A stretch of DNA of 64,000 nt. Source: Herbiconiux sp. (GTDB lineage Bacteria > Actinomycetota > Actinomycetes > Actinomycetales > Microbacteriaceae). The stretch lies in contig NZ_JAHFUW010000019.1 of assembly GCF_023264855.1 (NCBI RefSeq), positions 1-64,000 on the forward strand, given 5' to 3'. Made by a program: the position numbers and the translations under genes. Positions within the stretch are counted from its first letter, which is position 1. Each line of letters begins with the position of its first letter. Shown piece after piece: positions 39,301-48,047 of this stretch. A model generated the notes under the pieces. It was not told where the DNA came from, did not search any database, and worked only from the letters and a program-made list of their open reading frames with translations.

Positions 39301-40160
39301 GGGTGGTAGCCGTCTTGCACGGCGCGGCGGGAGGTGAGGTTGCCGGCGAGGGCGTCGAGCACCGGATGCGCGAGGTCGGTGCTGTCGGCCAGCATGCCGG
39401 AGGCGACGTCGGCGAACGAGGAGACCACCAGGCGCGGCTGCACCTGGAACCAGGCCAGGTGCGAGGTGAGGCTGCGCAGGCGGTCGATGACCGGCTGCGG
39501 CTTGAAGACGCCGTTCGAGGCGGCGAGCGCGACGAGGCAGTCGCGGTCGAGGGTGATGTGGAACTGCTCCTGCAGGGCACGCACGAGCTCGGGGTTCACG
39601 AAGGGGGCGCCGCGCAGCTTGAGCTCGAAGTCGCGGCCGTAGCGCCGCACCGAGATGGGGCGCAGCAGCACGGGGGCGCGGAACGTGGTGGTGACGCCCT
39701 CGTCGTCGCGCCGCCACTCGGCCAGGCCGATAGCGAGCTGCACGGAGTCGATGCCGCGCACCGAGCGCAGTTCGACGCCCTTGTCGGTGATGGCGCCGGC
39801 CGCGAGGCGGGCGTTGCGCAACGCGAGCTCGTCGCGGATGAGGCTGGACAGCAGCGTGGAGTTGCCCGTGATGAACTGCGCCAGGCCTCCCGGATGGGTG
39901 GTGCTGAGCTCGATCCGCGAGCGCGGAGAATCGTCGAAGTGCAGAAGGGGGGACTCGCCGCCGAGCGCGGCGATCTCGTCTCGCCACTGATCGCGGGTCG
40001 GTTCGACCAGGCTCTCCGTGGAGTAGACCTGCCCGATCGGGCTGTTGCCGGACTGACCGCCGCGGCCCCAAGCGGCCTCGACGGAGTCCGTTGCGAACGA
40101 CGTCTCGTCCGCGTCTCGTTTCTTATCGGCGCGCCACACGCTGCCACAGTACGTGCGCAA
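36372..40160 (-). CDS. large SF1-helicase/AAA-like protein with C-terminal restriction-endonuclease-like domain (DUF4011-helicase-like)
   Basis: 1262 aa; degenerate Walker A LPGTGGTQT; VGMTRARRSMDIVSCFNP; C-terminal IETDAVVHSTSLRESLRLRPDMLRRLGWHYLRVHSFELF. Confidence 0.8.
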   Translation of the reverse strand: MRTYCGSVWRADKKRDADETSFATDSVEAAWGRGGQSGNSPIGQVYSTESLVEPTRDQWRDEIAALGGESPLLHFDDSPRSRIELSTTHPGGLAQFITGNSTLLSSLIRDELALRNARLAAGAITDKGVELRSVRGIDSVQLAIGLAEWRRDDEGVTTTFRAPVLLRPISVRRYGRDFELKLRGAPFVNPELVRALQEQFHITLDRDCLVALAASNGVFKPQPVIDRLRSLTSHLAWFQVQPRLVVSSFADVASGMLADSTDLAHPVLDALAGNLTSRRAVQDGYHPVDPSPQDHRAPATDTLLLDADSEQENVIAQISGGNSLVVKTLPGTGGTQTIVNAIGALVGQNKRVLVVSPRRLSLGGINRRLSDVGLPGVAVSPRTLRRDLIQSIGRNEKAAQPRVADVDEALVRLRSVLLDYRTSMSRVDPVLKVSVLDALRELARLALVPNPPSTTARLDRSALESLASGRAKAAKALSRAAELGQFRYGPDDSPWYGAQFSSSDDAHRAHQLAKRLDKTDLPRLLTGAYELIGQTRMRPFTSLNELGTYLRLLADLRETLDKFLPVVFDRSLTDLIAATSPRRDAPQMSSTSRRRLKALAKEYVRPGVHIGDINEALRRIQQQRTLWYRFAAAGIPPEIPVGINDVQIAFQRVTEDLAQLDLPLGSVGTARQLAALPIDQLIGLVEGLAADSEVLANLQERTALLDSLHEHSLDPLLVDLSQRHVPEAGVADELELAWWQSVLELMLANDRALLGANTGVLDRLEGDFRLVDEAHASMNGQLLAWQLAETWSVGLLDNPMEAAALKALLRSDAVDSFRLHEAAPRLGKVLAPVWLASPYEVAQITDAVTFDTVILVDAGATTLAENVGAIRRARQVVAFGDPVTQTPSHFEIAIRPFDDSRTRTAMDAASVDELHTDSALARLADLVPTLSLTRSYRAGGEDLAELVNHRFYGGKIDSLPWAGTYLGHGSLALHYVEGRGGMPDSESGAVESVDAEVERVVSLVLDHAINYPRESLMVITASPKHAVRVQQAVLAAFAKRSDLADFVLKERAEPFMVATLEQSVAQSRDRVIFSVGYGKTAHGRVLTNFGGLAKPGGERLLAVGMTRARRSMDIVSCFNPADIDEDRMNFGVVALRQILQEAENGPTPDTFSSPGDALLIDLARRLGARGLDVAFEHRGKLTLVAAHDGRAIAIETDAVVHSTSLRESLRLRPDMLRRLGWHYLRVHSFELFANPEAVAARIANVIGVRELSLVETQPIVRV

Positions 40161-40242
40161 CTCCGCAATTCCCCGGCAATCCGCGCGAGTTTCGCGTATT
40201 CAGCGGAATACTGCACGGCCGGCGCGCGCTACACCTCATGCC

Positions 40243-41343
40243 ATGACTGCTCTCTCGGTTCTCGACCTCATTCCCGTCCGCTCCGGCCAGAACTCGGGCC
40301 AGGCGATCGCCGCGGCCCTGTCGCTGGTGCGCACCGCCGAGCGTCTCGGCTTCACCCGCTACTGGGTGGCCGAGCACCACAACATGCCGGCCGTCGCCTC
40401 CACCTCACCGTCGACGCTGATCGCGCACTTCGCGGCGCAGACCGAGCGCATCCGTCTGGGGTCGGGCGGTGTGATGCTGCCGAACCACGCGCCGCTGGCC
40501 GTCGCCGAGCAGTTCGCCCTGCTGGAGGCCATGCACCCGGGCCGGATCGACCTGGGGCTCGGGCGTGCTCCCGGTTCGGATCCGGTGACCGCCTACATGC
40601 TGCGCGGCCAGCGCAACACGACGGATGCCGACCCGGCCGCCAGCTTCCCCACCGATGTCGAGACGGTCGCCGCCCTGCTCGGATCGGACCGGGCCGCCAC
40701 CGAAGAGCCCTTCTCTTACGGCGACGACCAGCCGGCGGTAGCCCTGAACATCCGCGGGCGTGCCTACGAGCTGAAGGCCACGCCGAACGTGGCGACCGCG
40801 CCGGAGATGTGGCTGCTCGGCTCGAGCGACTACAGCGCTGCGCTGGCCGCCTCCCTCGGCATGCCGTTCGTGTACGCCAACCACTTCGGGCAGTCGGGCA
40901 TCGACCAGGCGCTCGCCCTCTACCGCAGCCGCTTCCAGCCCTCGGTGGCGCTGGCCGCCCCGAAGACGCTGCTCACGGTGAACGTCTCGGTGGCCGAGAG
41001 CGACGACCTCGCGCAGCTGCTGGCGCTGCCGCAGCTGATCATGATGGCGCGGTTGCGCACCGGCGGCGCGCTCACCCCGCAGATGACGGTGGAGCAGGCC
41101 CGGGCGGTCGAGCTCACCGAGGCCGAGCAGCAGTCGGTGCTGGAGCAGTCCGGCCGCATGCTGATGGGCACCGCCGAGACGGTGGAGGCGCGCATCCGCT
41201 CGCTCGCCGAGCAGTACGGGGTCGACGAGGTGATGGTGTCCCCCGCGGGCGCCGCGTTCGACGCCGACCCGCTCGACTCCACCCCCGCTCGCGAGCGCGC
41301 GCTCGAGCTGCTCGCCACCCGCTTCCCGGAGCTCGCCGCCTGA
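40243..41343 (+). CDS. LLM-class flavin-dependent oxidoreductase (luciferase-like)
   Basis: LSVLDLIPVRSGQNSGQAIAAALSLVRTAERLGFTRYWVAEHHNMPAVASTSP. Confidence 0.94.
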   Translation: MTALSVLDLIPVRSGQNSGQAIAAALSLVRTAERLGFTRYWVAEHHNMPAVASTSPSTLIAHFAAQTERIRLGSGGVMLPNHAPLAVAEQFALLEAMHPGRIDLGLGRAPGSDPVTAYMLRGQRNTTDADPAASFPTDVETVAALLGSDRAATEEPFSYGDDQPAVALNIRGRAYELKATPNVATAPEMWLLGSSDYSAALAASLGMPFVYANHFGQSGIDQALALYRSRFQPSVALAAPKTLLTVNVSVAESDDLAQLLALPQLIMMARLRTGGALTPQMTVEQARAVELTEAEQQSVLEQSGRMLMGTAETVEARIRSLAEQYGVDEVMVSPAGAAFDADPLDSTPARERALELLATRFPELAA

Positions 41344-41374
41344 CCCCAGCCCCGCGCATCCCCGCCGCCCACCC

Positions 41375-41517
41375 GCGACTTGCCACACGTTGTGGCAAGT
41401 CGGCGCTTAAGGCGGCGACTTCTGCCAAGTCGCCGAAGGCTCCGCGCGCGCTCTGACCGCGACTTGCCACACGTTGTGGCAAGTGACCGCGAAAGGCGGC
41501 GACTTCTGCCAAGTGGC
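41375..41517. repeat. two tandem copies of an extragenic palindromic element (84-bp period)
   Basis: GCGACTTGCCACACGTTGTGGCAAGT...GGCGGCGACTTCTGCCAAGT(C/G)(G)CCG present twice. Confidence 0.9.
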
Positions 41518-41571
41518 CGCACTCGCGGCGTCATCGCCTGCGACGGACAGGACGGGACGGGCGGGCATGGG

Positions 41572-43506
41572 TCAGCCGCAGCTGCGCAGGCTCTGCACGT
41601 TCGCGTCGAGCGAGGCAGGGCCGCCGAGCAGGGTGACCCGATCGGCCTTGAAGTCGTTCAGGCTGAGTCGCACCGCCTGCGGCACGCAGTCGCCGTGCAC
41701 CACGATCAGGGGTGCGCCGAGCGAGCCGGCGAGGGCGGAGCCGGCCAGCGCGTCGGGGAAGTTCGATCCGGTGGCGAAGAACACCCGCGAGCTCGTGTCG
41801 TACGCCGCCTGGTTGATGTTGAGCGAGGCCTCGAAACGGTCGGCGCCCGAGATGCGCGTCACCGAGCTGACGCCCGGCACCGATCGCAGCGACGCCAGCA
41901 CTCCCGACGACACCGAGTTGGGGCCACCCGCCACGGTGACCTTCGTCACTCCGAGTGCCTTCAGGGCCGCGGAGGTGGCGGAGTCGATCGAGCCGGCCGA
42001 TCCGTTCACCAGCACCACCGGCTTGCCCGAGTGCCCGCCGGCGCCGCTCGCGCTGAGGGCGTCGGGGAAGTTCGTTCCGGTCGCGACGTAGGCTCCGGAT
42101 GCTCCGCCGGAGGACTTCGGGAAGGCGTACGCGGCCACGTTCCGCGACACCTCGTAGCGGTCGGCACCGCCGAGCCGCACGATCGTGACGCCGGGGCGCA
42201 GTGCTTTCAGCTGCTTCTCGACCGCCGGGGAGACCGAATTCGGCCCGCCGACGATCACGATTTTCGTGGGCTTCAGCTGGTTCTGGATCGAGTCGGCCAC
42301 CACATCCGGGAGCGACCCGGCCTGGGTCAGCAGCAGCGGGGCGCTCTGCGTCACCGCGGCGGGACCGGCCGAGAGCGCGTCGGCGTAGCCGCCGCCGTTC
42401 GCCAGGAACACCGTCTTCGTGCCGGACGGGTACGCCTCCTCGGCGATCGCGGCCGAGACGGCGAAGCGGTCGGCGCCCTGCAGGCGGTCGACGTCGATGT
42501 GCGGGTAGCCGAACCAGTCGGTGTAGATCACCCAGAAGTTGAGGTTGCCGTAGCTGGTGCAGGCATCCGGGCCCTTGTCCGGATCGAGTGCGTCGGCGTT
42601 CGGCGTGTAGGGCGTGTAGGCGTAGAGCGCGGCCGTGGCCTTGTTCTGGATGGTGACGTCGCCCGTTCCGCAGGCGGTGTCGGGTGCGTAATGGATGGGA
42701 GTGGTCGCTCCGATGGTGTACTTCGGATTCAGCTGGTAGTACCTCAGCTGCTGGGCCGCGTTGTAGACCTGGTTGGCGAAGCCCTTGTACTTGGGGTCGC
42801 AGGGATTGCCGTCGTCGAGGCACTTGTAGCCCGTCGCGGCGTCGTAGGCGCCGTTCGTGGGGGCCGTCGCGTCGATGACCTGCGACTCCTTCTGGATCAG
42901 CACGAGCAGTGCCCGCTGGCTCACACCGCAGGCCTTGCCGGCCTTCGCGATGATCGAGGCGGCCGACTCGGATGCGGTGCCGGCGTAGGCGGTGCACTCC
43001 GCGTTCGCCGGCTGCCCGGTCGAGGCGAAGGTCTTGCCGGCGATGCAGTTGCCGTTCGTGCACGCCGACGGCGGCGCCTGCGCCGTGAGGAAGGCCTGCA
43101 CCTGGGCGGCGGTCATCGCGCCGCCGTCGTACATGTTGCCGTCGGTGATGATGTCGCCCGGACGGAAGCTCGTGACGACAACGCCCTCCAGGTCGAAGTG
43201 CGGGTCGGGAAGCTCGGATGCGGGCTCAGCAGGCTGTGGAGCAGGCTCCTGGTCGGGCGCGGGGGTCGAGGTCGCCGGGTCGGGCGCGGGGGTCGAGGTC
43301 GCCGGGTCGGGCGCGGGAGTCGCGGGAATCGAGGTGGACGCGTCCTCCGCGGGGGTCGAGGTAGCCGGCGGCGTCGGCTCCGGCGTGGCCGCCGAGGCAC
43401 CCGCCGCTCCCCCGAACAGCAGGCCCGCGGCGAGCGCACCCGCCATCGCCACCGCTGCTGCACTGCGGATCAACCCGGTCCGCCCGATCGTCTTCGACTC
43501 AGCCAT
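41572..43506 (-). CDS. CWB2 family exported protein with N-terminal lysozyme-like region and TSTPAPDPA linker repeats
   Basis: RLQGADRFAVSAAIA, RLGGADRYEVSRNV, RISGADRFEASLNI; ACGVSQRALLVLIQKESQVI. Confidence 0.9.
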   Translation of the reverse strand: MAESKTIGRTGLIRSAAAVAMAGALAAGLLFGGAAGASAATPEPTPPATSTPAEDASTSIPATPAPDPATSTPAPDPATSTPAPDQEPAPQPAEPASELPDPHFDLEGVVVTSFRPGDIITDGNMYDGGAMTAAQVQAFLTAQAPPSACTNGNCIAGKTFASTGQPANAECTAYAGTASESAASIIAKAGKACGVSQRALLVLIQKESQVIDATAPTNGAYDAATGYKCLDDGNPCDPKYKGFANQVYNAAQQLRYYQLNPKYTIGATTPIHYAPDTACGTGDVTIQNKATAALYAYTPYTPNADALDPDKGPDACTSYGNLNFWVIYTDWFGYPHIDVDRLQGADRFAVSAAIAEEAYPSGTKTVFLANGGGYADALSAGPAAVTQSAPLLLTQAGSLPDVVADSIQNQLKPTKIVIVGGPNSVSPAVEKQLKALRPGVTIVRLGGADRYEVSRNVAAYAFPKSSGGASGAYVATGTNFPDALSASGAGGHSGKPVVLVNGSAGSIDSATSAALKALGVTKVTVAGGPNSVSSGVLASLRSVPGVSSVTRISGADRFEASLNINQAAYDTSSRVFFATGSNFPDALAGSALAGSLGAPLIVVHGDCVPQAVRLSLNDFKADRVTLLGGPASLDANVQSLRSCG

Positions 43507-43615
43507 CCGGCGATGCTACCTCCACCGCCCGGAGATTCGATCGAAATCAGATGAACACATGTCGACGAAATTCGCGTCCGGGCAGAGAGAACGATTGTTC
43601 CGTTACGGTGGGAGC

Positions 43616-44206
43616 GTGCCGTCCACCGTCGCCGCCGCAGCATCCGTCGCTCTCGCCGCCGAGCCCGCGGTCAAAGCGTCGCCGGCCCGCGAGCGGCTGC
43701 TGAGCGTCGCCTCCGAACTCTTCTACCGCGAGGGCATCCACCGCGTGGGCATGGACCGCCTGCTCGCCGAGGCCGGCGTCACCCGCGCCACGATGTACCG
43801 CCACTTCAGCGGCAAGGAAGCGCTCGTGGCCGCCTACCTGCACCGCGAGGACGCGCTGGCCCGGGCCGGTTTCGCGGCCCGGCATCCGGAGTCCGCCGAG
43901 CAGCTCATCCACTGGATCGCCGACGACCTCGCCGGCACGCACCCCCGCGGCTGCGCCTTCATCAACGCCGCCGCCGAATACCCCGACCCCGACAGCGCGG
44001 TGCGCCGGATCGTGCGCGACCACCGGGCCTGGTTCCGCGAGGCCGTGATGCGGGTGCTCGAGGCGGCATCGGTTCCGGATGCGACGACCGCCGCCGACGC
44101 CCTGGTGCAGTTGCGCGACGCCGCCCTCGTCGGCTGCTCCCTCGACGGCCCGGCGGTGGCCCGCCCCGCGTTCGTGGCGACGGCGCGCCGCCTCTTCGCC
44201 GCCTGA
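43616..44206 (+). CDS. TetR-family transcriptional regulator
   Basis: RERLLSVASELFYREGIHRVGMDRLLAEAGVTRATMYRHFSGKEALVAAYL; GTG start. Confidence 0.93.
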   Translation: MPSTVAAAASVALAAEPAVKASPARERLLSVASELFYREGIHRVGMDRLLAEAGVTRATMYRHFSGKEALVAAYLHREDALARAGFAARHPESAEQLIHWIADDLAGTHPRGCAFINAAAEYPDPDSAVRRIVRDHRAWFREAVMRVLEAASVPDATTAADALVQLRDAALVGCSLDGPAVARPAFVATARRLFAA

Positions 44207-44233
44207 CGCGCGCCTCGCCGCCGGGAGCGGGCC

Positions 44234-45547
44234 TCAGAAGTGGGTGATGCCGTACACGGGGGCGGTCGGCGTGAGCAGGGTCCGCAGGCGCGCGAGGGCG
44301 CCCGGGGTGCGCTCGCGCAGCAGTCCGGCGGCGCGCAGCATCGAGGGATCGAATCCGCCGAGATAGATCGAGGCGAGCGCCGAGGCGTCCAGCTCGACGT
44401 CGGGATCGGCGTCGGCGTCGGCGGTCACCACCCCGCGGCCGTCCGCCACCTGCAGCCGGTGCACCCCCGAGGCGTAGCCGAGGGCATCCGTCACCCCGAG
44501 CACGATCTCGCCGGCGACCTCGGGCAGGTACCCGCGCGCCTGGAACGCGGCCGGCAGGTCGAGCACACGCAGCCAGAGCCAGTCGTCCAGGCTCGTGGTC
44601 TTCAGCAGCCGCCAGTCGGCGAGCGCCCAGCGCAGCGGGTCGTCGACCGGCGCGAAAGCGTGCGTGACCTTCTCGACCAGGTCGATGGAACCGAGGAGTT
44701 GCCAGAGCCCCAGGTAGGCGTCGTCGTTCTGCGCCACGAGGTCGACCACCTCGACGGTGCGCGGTGTCGACTCCCAGCCCTTGAAGCGGTACGAGACGTA
44801 GCCGTCGACGCGGCCGGTTTCGTCGCGGTGGACGGCCGCGCGCACGGCGCGGTCCTCCTCGGGATCGTCGCCCTCGCTGTCCAGACCCGCGACGAGGCGC
44901 CAGTAGCGGGTCTGGCGGTCGACGGATCCGGGGTTCCGGGCGTGGAACTCGGCGAACACGTCCGGCGCGATGCTCAGCAGCTCGGCCGCGGCGATCAGTT
45001 CGCAGCTCCCTGCGGGCTCGCTCAGCAGCCGGAAGCGCTGATCGGTGGCGACCGTGACGGCGTGCACGGCGGTGGCCACCCCGAACCCGAAGCGCCGGTA
45101 GATGGTGGCCTCGGTCGCGGTCAGCGCGGCCAGCGCGTAGCCGTCGGCGTGGGCGCGGTGCAGATCGGCCGTCATCATCTCGCGCAGGATGCCGCGACGG
45201 CGGTCGGTCGGTCGCACGGTCACCGACGAGATGAGGTGCGCCCTCAGCGGCTCGTCCCCGCCGACGTTGACGGTTCGTTCGAACGAGGCGAAGGTCGCGA
45301 CCGGCAGCGCGGCGAGCGATGCGGTTCCGGATGCCCCGGTGGCGGCATCCCGGCGGAAGACGCCGGTGAGCATCCGCCCGTCCGCCGCCATGTTGGCCGC
45401 GGCGAGGTCGACCCGCTTTCCGAGCGGACGCGGCTCGAGAAAGCCCATGCTCTCGGCCTCGAACCACTCCCGGGTGGCGTCATCGGCCACCCCGTCCGGG
45501 GCGGCGGCGGCGAAGGTGCGGAACTCGTAGTCGTCGGTGGTGCTCAT
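44234..45547 (-). CDS. GNAT acetyltransferase, Eis-like
   Basis: ISSVTVRPTDRRRGILREMMTADLHRAHADGYALAALTATEATIYRRFGFGVAT. Confidence 0.92.
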   Translation of the reverse strand: MSTTDDYEFRTFAAAAPDGVADDATREWFEAESMGFLEPRPLGKRVDLAAANMAADGRMLTGVFRRDAATGASGTASLAALPVATFASFERTVNVGGDEPLRAHLISSVTVRPTDRRRGILREMMTADLHRAHADGYALAALTATEATIYRRFGFGVATAVHAVTVATDQRFRLLSEPAGSCELIAAAELLSIAPDVFAEFHARNPGSVDRQTRYWRLVAGLDSEGDDPEEDRAVRAAVHRDETGRVDGYVSYRFKGWESTPRTVEVVDLVAQNDDAYLGLWQLLGSIDLVEKVTHAFAPVDDPLRWALADWRLLKTTSLDDWLWLRVLDLPAAFQARGYLPEVAGEIVLGVTDALGYASGVHRLQVADGRGVVTADADADPDVELDASALASIYLGGFDPSMLRAAGLLRERTPGALARLRTLLTPTAPVYGITHF

Positions 45548-45668
45548 GCCTCCCACGCTACTCAGGTCGCGCACCCGGTAGGGGCACGGCCGGTAGCGGG
45601 GCGGGCGGTGGCGCGATCTGTAGTGGGCCGGCGGTAGTGGGGCGGTCCGCGGCGCGGCCGAGCGGAGC

Positions 45669-48047
45669 TCAGTCGCCGCGCGCGCGGAGGGCGTCCTGCT
45701 CGCGCTGGCGGCGCGCCTTCGAGACCCAGCCCGCCACCGAGCCGATGGGCACGCGCAGGGCGCCCGCCACCCGGTCGATCGGCTTGCCCGCGTCGAGAAC
45801 GGCGGCCACCGCGAGCTCCTCGACGCTCGAGAAGCGGCCGTACGACGCCGTGCTCGAGGAAGGCTGCGGATCGACGGCGGCAGTGCCGGCCCCCGCTCCC
45901 GCTGCCGCCGCCCGCGCCACCGGCACCGGAAGGGCGCGCTTCGGGGGAACACCGCGGGGCGGCCCGAGCGGTGCAGTGGGGGAACCGGCCGCCGATCCGG
46001 AACCGCGGGCCGATGGGGTCGCCGACGCAGCGGGCGGTGACGCCGGTCTCCCCCGCACACCGGCCGCCACCCTCGGTGACGACGACACGGCGGGAGCCGG
46101 AGCAGACTCCACCGCCGCCACCCTCGCTGCACGGGAGGGCGCCGCATCCGGAACCACAGCCATGACCTCATCCACCGCCACGTCAGCGTCCACCGCCGCG
46201 TCAGCATCCACGTCCACGTCCACGTCCGCGACGGCGCTCGCCACCTCGCCCGCCCCCACCCGCGCGCGCTCGTAATTCTGCTTCTCGGCCTGCGCCAGCG
46301 CGATCGTGGCCGACTCCACCAGGTCGCGGATGCGGCGCTGCCGCCGAGCCCGGTAGAACACGAACGCGATGCCCACCACCGGGATGATCAGCAGCAGCGC
46401 CCAGAGCAGGGCGAGCGGATGCGCCTCGACCCAGAGCAATACCTCCCAGCGCTCGGTCCAGCCCGAGTCGCTGTTCGACACCTCGGTCACGTCGTCGGCG
46501 CCGTCGCGCTGGGCGATCGCCGCGGGACCGCCGCCGGTGAGCGTGTTCCCTTCCGCCCGGGCCGAGGTGTGCGGCCCCTCGAAGACGATCCCGTCGCCCG
46601 GATCGACCGCGATGGTGTTGCCGATCACCTCGCTCTGCGAATCGCGCAGGTAGAGGCCGACCGTCTTCTGGCTGATCTCGTTGCCGGCGAACACCACGGA
46701 GCCGACCGTCGACACCCAGGCCCCGCCCGAGGCGTTGGCCGAGAGGATGCAGTCCTTCACGCTCAGCCCCCACGAGTTCTCGACCGGGTACCCGGCGGAG
46801 TTCTCGCCGTCGGCCCGCGGCGAACCGTCGAAGCGCAGTCCGTAGGCGCTGTTGCGGGTGAGGGTGGAGCCCTCGATGCTCACCTCGCCCGCGCCCTGGC
46901 GCACGTTCACGCCGCTGGAGCCCGATCCGATCACCGTGCTCCCGGTGATCGAGGTGCCGACCGTGCCGCCGCCGATCTCGAGGCCCTGCCGGCCCGCGTT
47001 GCGGATCGTGGAGTCGCTCACGGCGACGTCCTGAGCCGCGGCCAGGTAGACGCCGATGTGCAGCCCGGAGAAGGTGGAGTGCGCGATCGTGCCGGTCGCC
47101 GAGACGACGCTGCTGCCGGTGAGCGCGAAGCCGCCGGTGCGCCCGCTGAAGAAACCGAGGTCGGCGAAGTCGGCGTGATCGGTGGCCACCGTGCCCTCGT
47201 GCACGCGGATGTAGGCGCGCCCGTCGCTCAGGTCGGTGTCGGCGGCGCCGGCCGCCTCGTCCCAGGAGGTGAGGGTGATCGGGGCGCCCTCGGCCCCGGT
47301 CACGTGCAGCACGCCGCCCCACACCACGAGCGGAGCGAAGCCGCCTGCCCCGCTGGCCATCCGGAGCGTCACGCCGGCACCGTCGAGGTCGAGTTCGGCT
47401 CCGCGGGCCACGAACACGGTCTTGCCCAGCAGCAGCGTGCGGTCGTCGACCCGGGTCACGGCGCCGAGCGACACGAGGTCGGCGAGCGTGTACGCGCCCG
47501 GCTTCGCGGCGAGAACCACGACGGTGCCGGCCGTTCCGGCGTCGAGCGCGCCGCCGCGGGCGAGCAGGGCCCAGCGGTCGTCGTTGGCCTGCACCAGTTC
47601 GCTCTGGTGCAGCTCGTCGTCGTCGACCGGATACGGCGCGAGCGTCGAGGCGGGCCGCGCCGTCGCCTCGGCCGCGTGCACGGCCTGGATGGCGGCATCG
47701 TCTCCCGAGATGGGCGTGACGGCCGCCGTGGGGATCGCCACATCCGCACCCGCCGCCACCACGGCATCCGCTTCGCCCGTCGCGACCGGAGCGGCTGCCG
47801 GAGCGGCCTCGGGCCCGTCGGGCAGCAGCCCGCCGATGCCCGACCCGATCCCGCCGAGGAACGCGCTCACCCGCGCGGGCACTCCGTTCGACACGGCGAC
47901 GGTCGCGCCGAGCCCGGCCACGATCACCACGGCCACCGCGAGACGGATCAGCCACCGCCGCCCACCGCCGACCGTGTCGCCGCGCTCCTCCGCCGTCAGC
48001 CCGCCGGCCCGTTCAGCCCGTTCAGCCCGCTCGCCCTGCTCGCCCAT
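45669..48047 (-). CDS. right-handed parallel beta-helix (NosD-like) membrane protein
   Basis: GTIAHSTFSGLHIGVYLAAAQDVAVSDSTIRNAGRQGLEIGGGTVGTSITGSTVIGSGSSGVNVRQG; TM near C-terminus; TGATG overlap with upstream GT2. Confidence 0.85.
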   Translation of the reverse strand: MGEQGERAERAERAGGLTAEERGDTVGGGRRWLIRLAVAVVIVAGLGATVAVSNGVPARVSAFLGGIGSGIGGLLPDGPEAAPAAAPVATGEADAVVAAGADVAIPTAAVTPISGDDAAIQAVHAAEATARPASTLAPYPVDDDELHQSELVQANDDRWALLARGGALDAGTAGTVVVLAAKPGAYTLADLVSLGAVTRVDDRTLLLGKTVFVARGAELDLDGAGVTLRMASGAGGFAPLVVWGGVLHVTGAEGAPITLTSWDEAAGAADTDLSDGRAYIRVHEGTVATDHADFADLGFFSGRTGGFALTGSSVVSATGTIAHSTFSGLHIGVYLAAAQDVAVSDSTIRNAGRQGLEIGGGTVGTSITGSTVIGSGSSGVNVRQGAGEVSIEGSTLTRNSAYGLRFDGSPRADGENSAGYPVENSWGLSVKDCILSANASGGAWVSTVGSVVFAGNEISQKTVGLYLRDSQSEVIGNTIAVDPGDGIVFEGPHTSARAEGNTLTGGGPAAIAQRDGADDVTEVSNSDSGWTERWEVLLWVEAHPLALLWALLLIIPVVGIAFVFYRARRQRRIRDLVESATIALAQAEKQNYERARVGAGEVASAVADVDVDVDADAAVDADVAVDEVMAVVPDAAPSRAARVAAVESAPAPAVSSSPRVAAGVRGRPASPPAASATPSARGSGSAAGSPTAPLGPPRGVPPKRALPVPVARAAAAGAGAGTAAVDPQPSSSTASYGRFSSVEELAVAAVLDAGKPIDRVAGALRVPIGSVAGWVSKARRQREQDALRARGD

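Noticed and set aside
41114-41512. ORF encoding repeated LAEVAALSADLPQRVASRG peptides
   Set aside because: The periodicity comes from the extragenic palindromic repeats at 41375-41517, not from a gene
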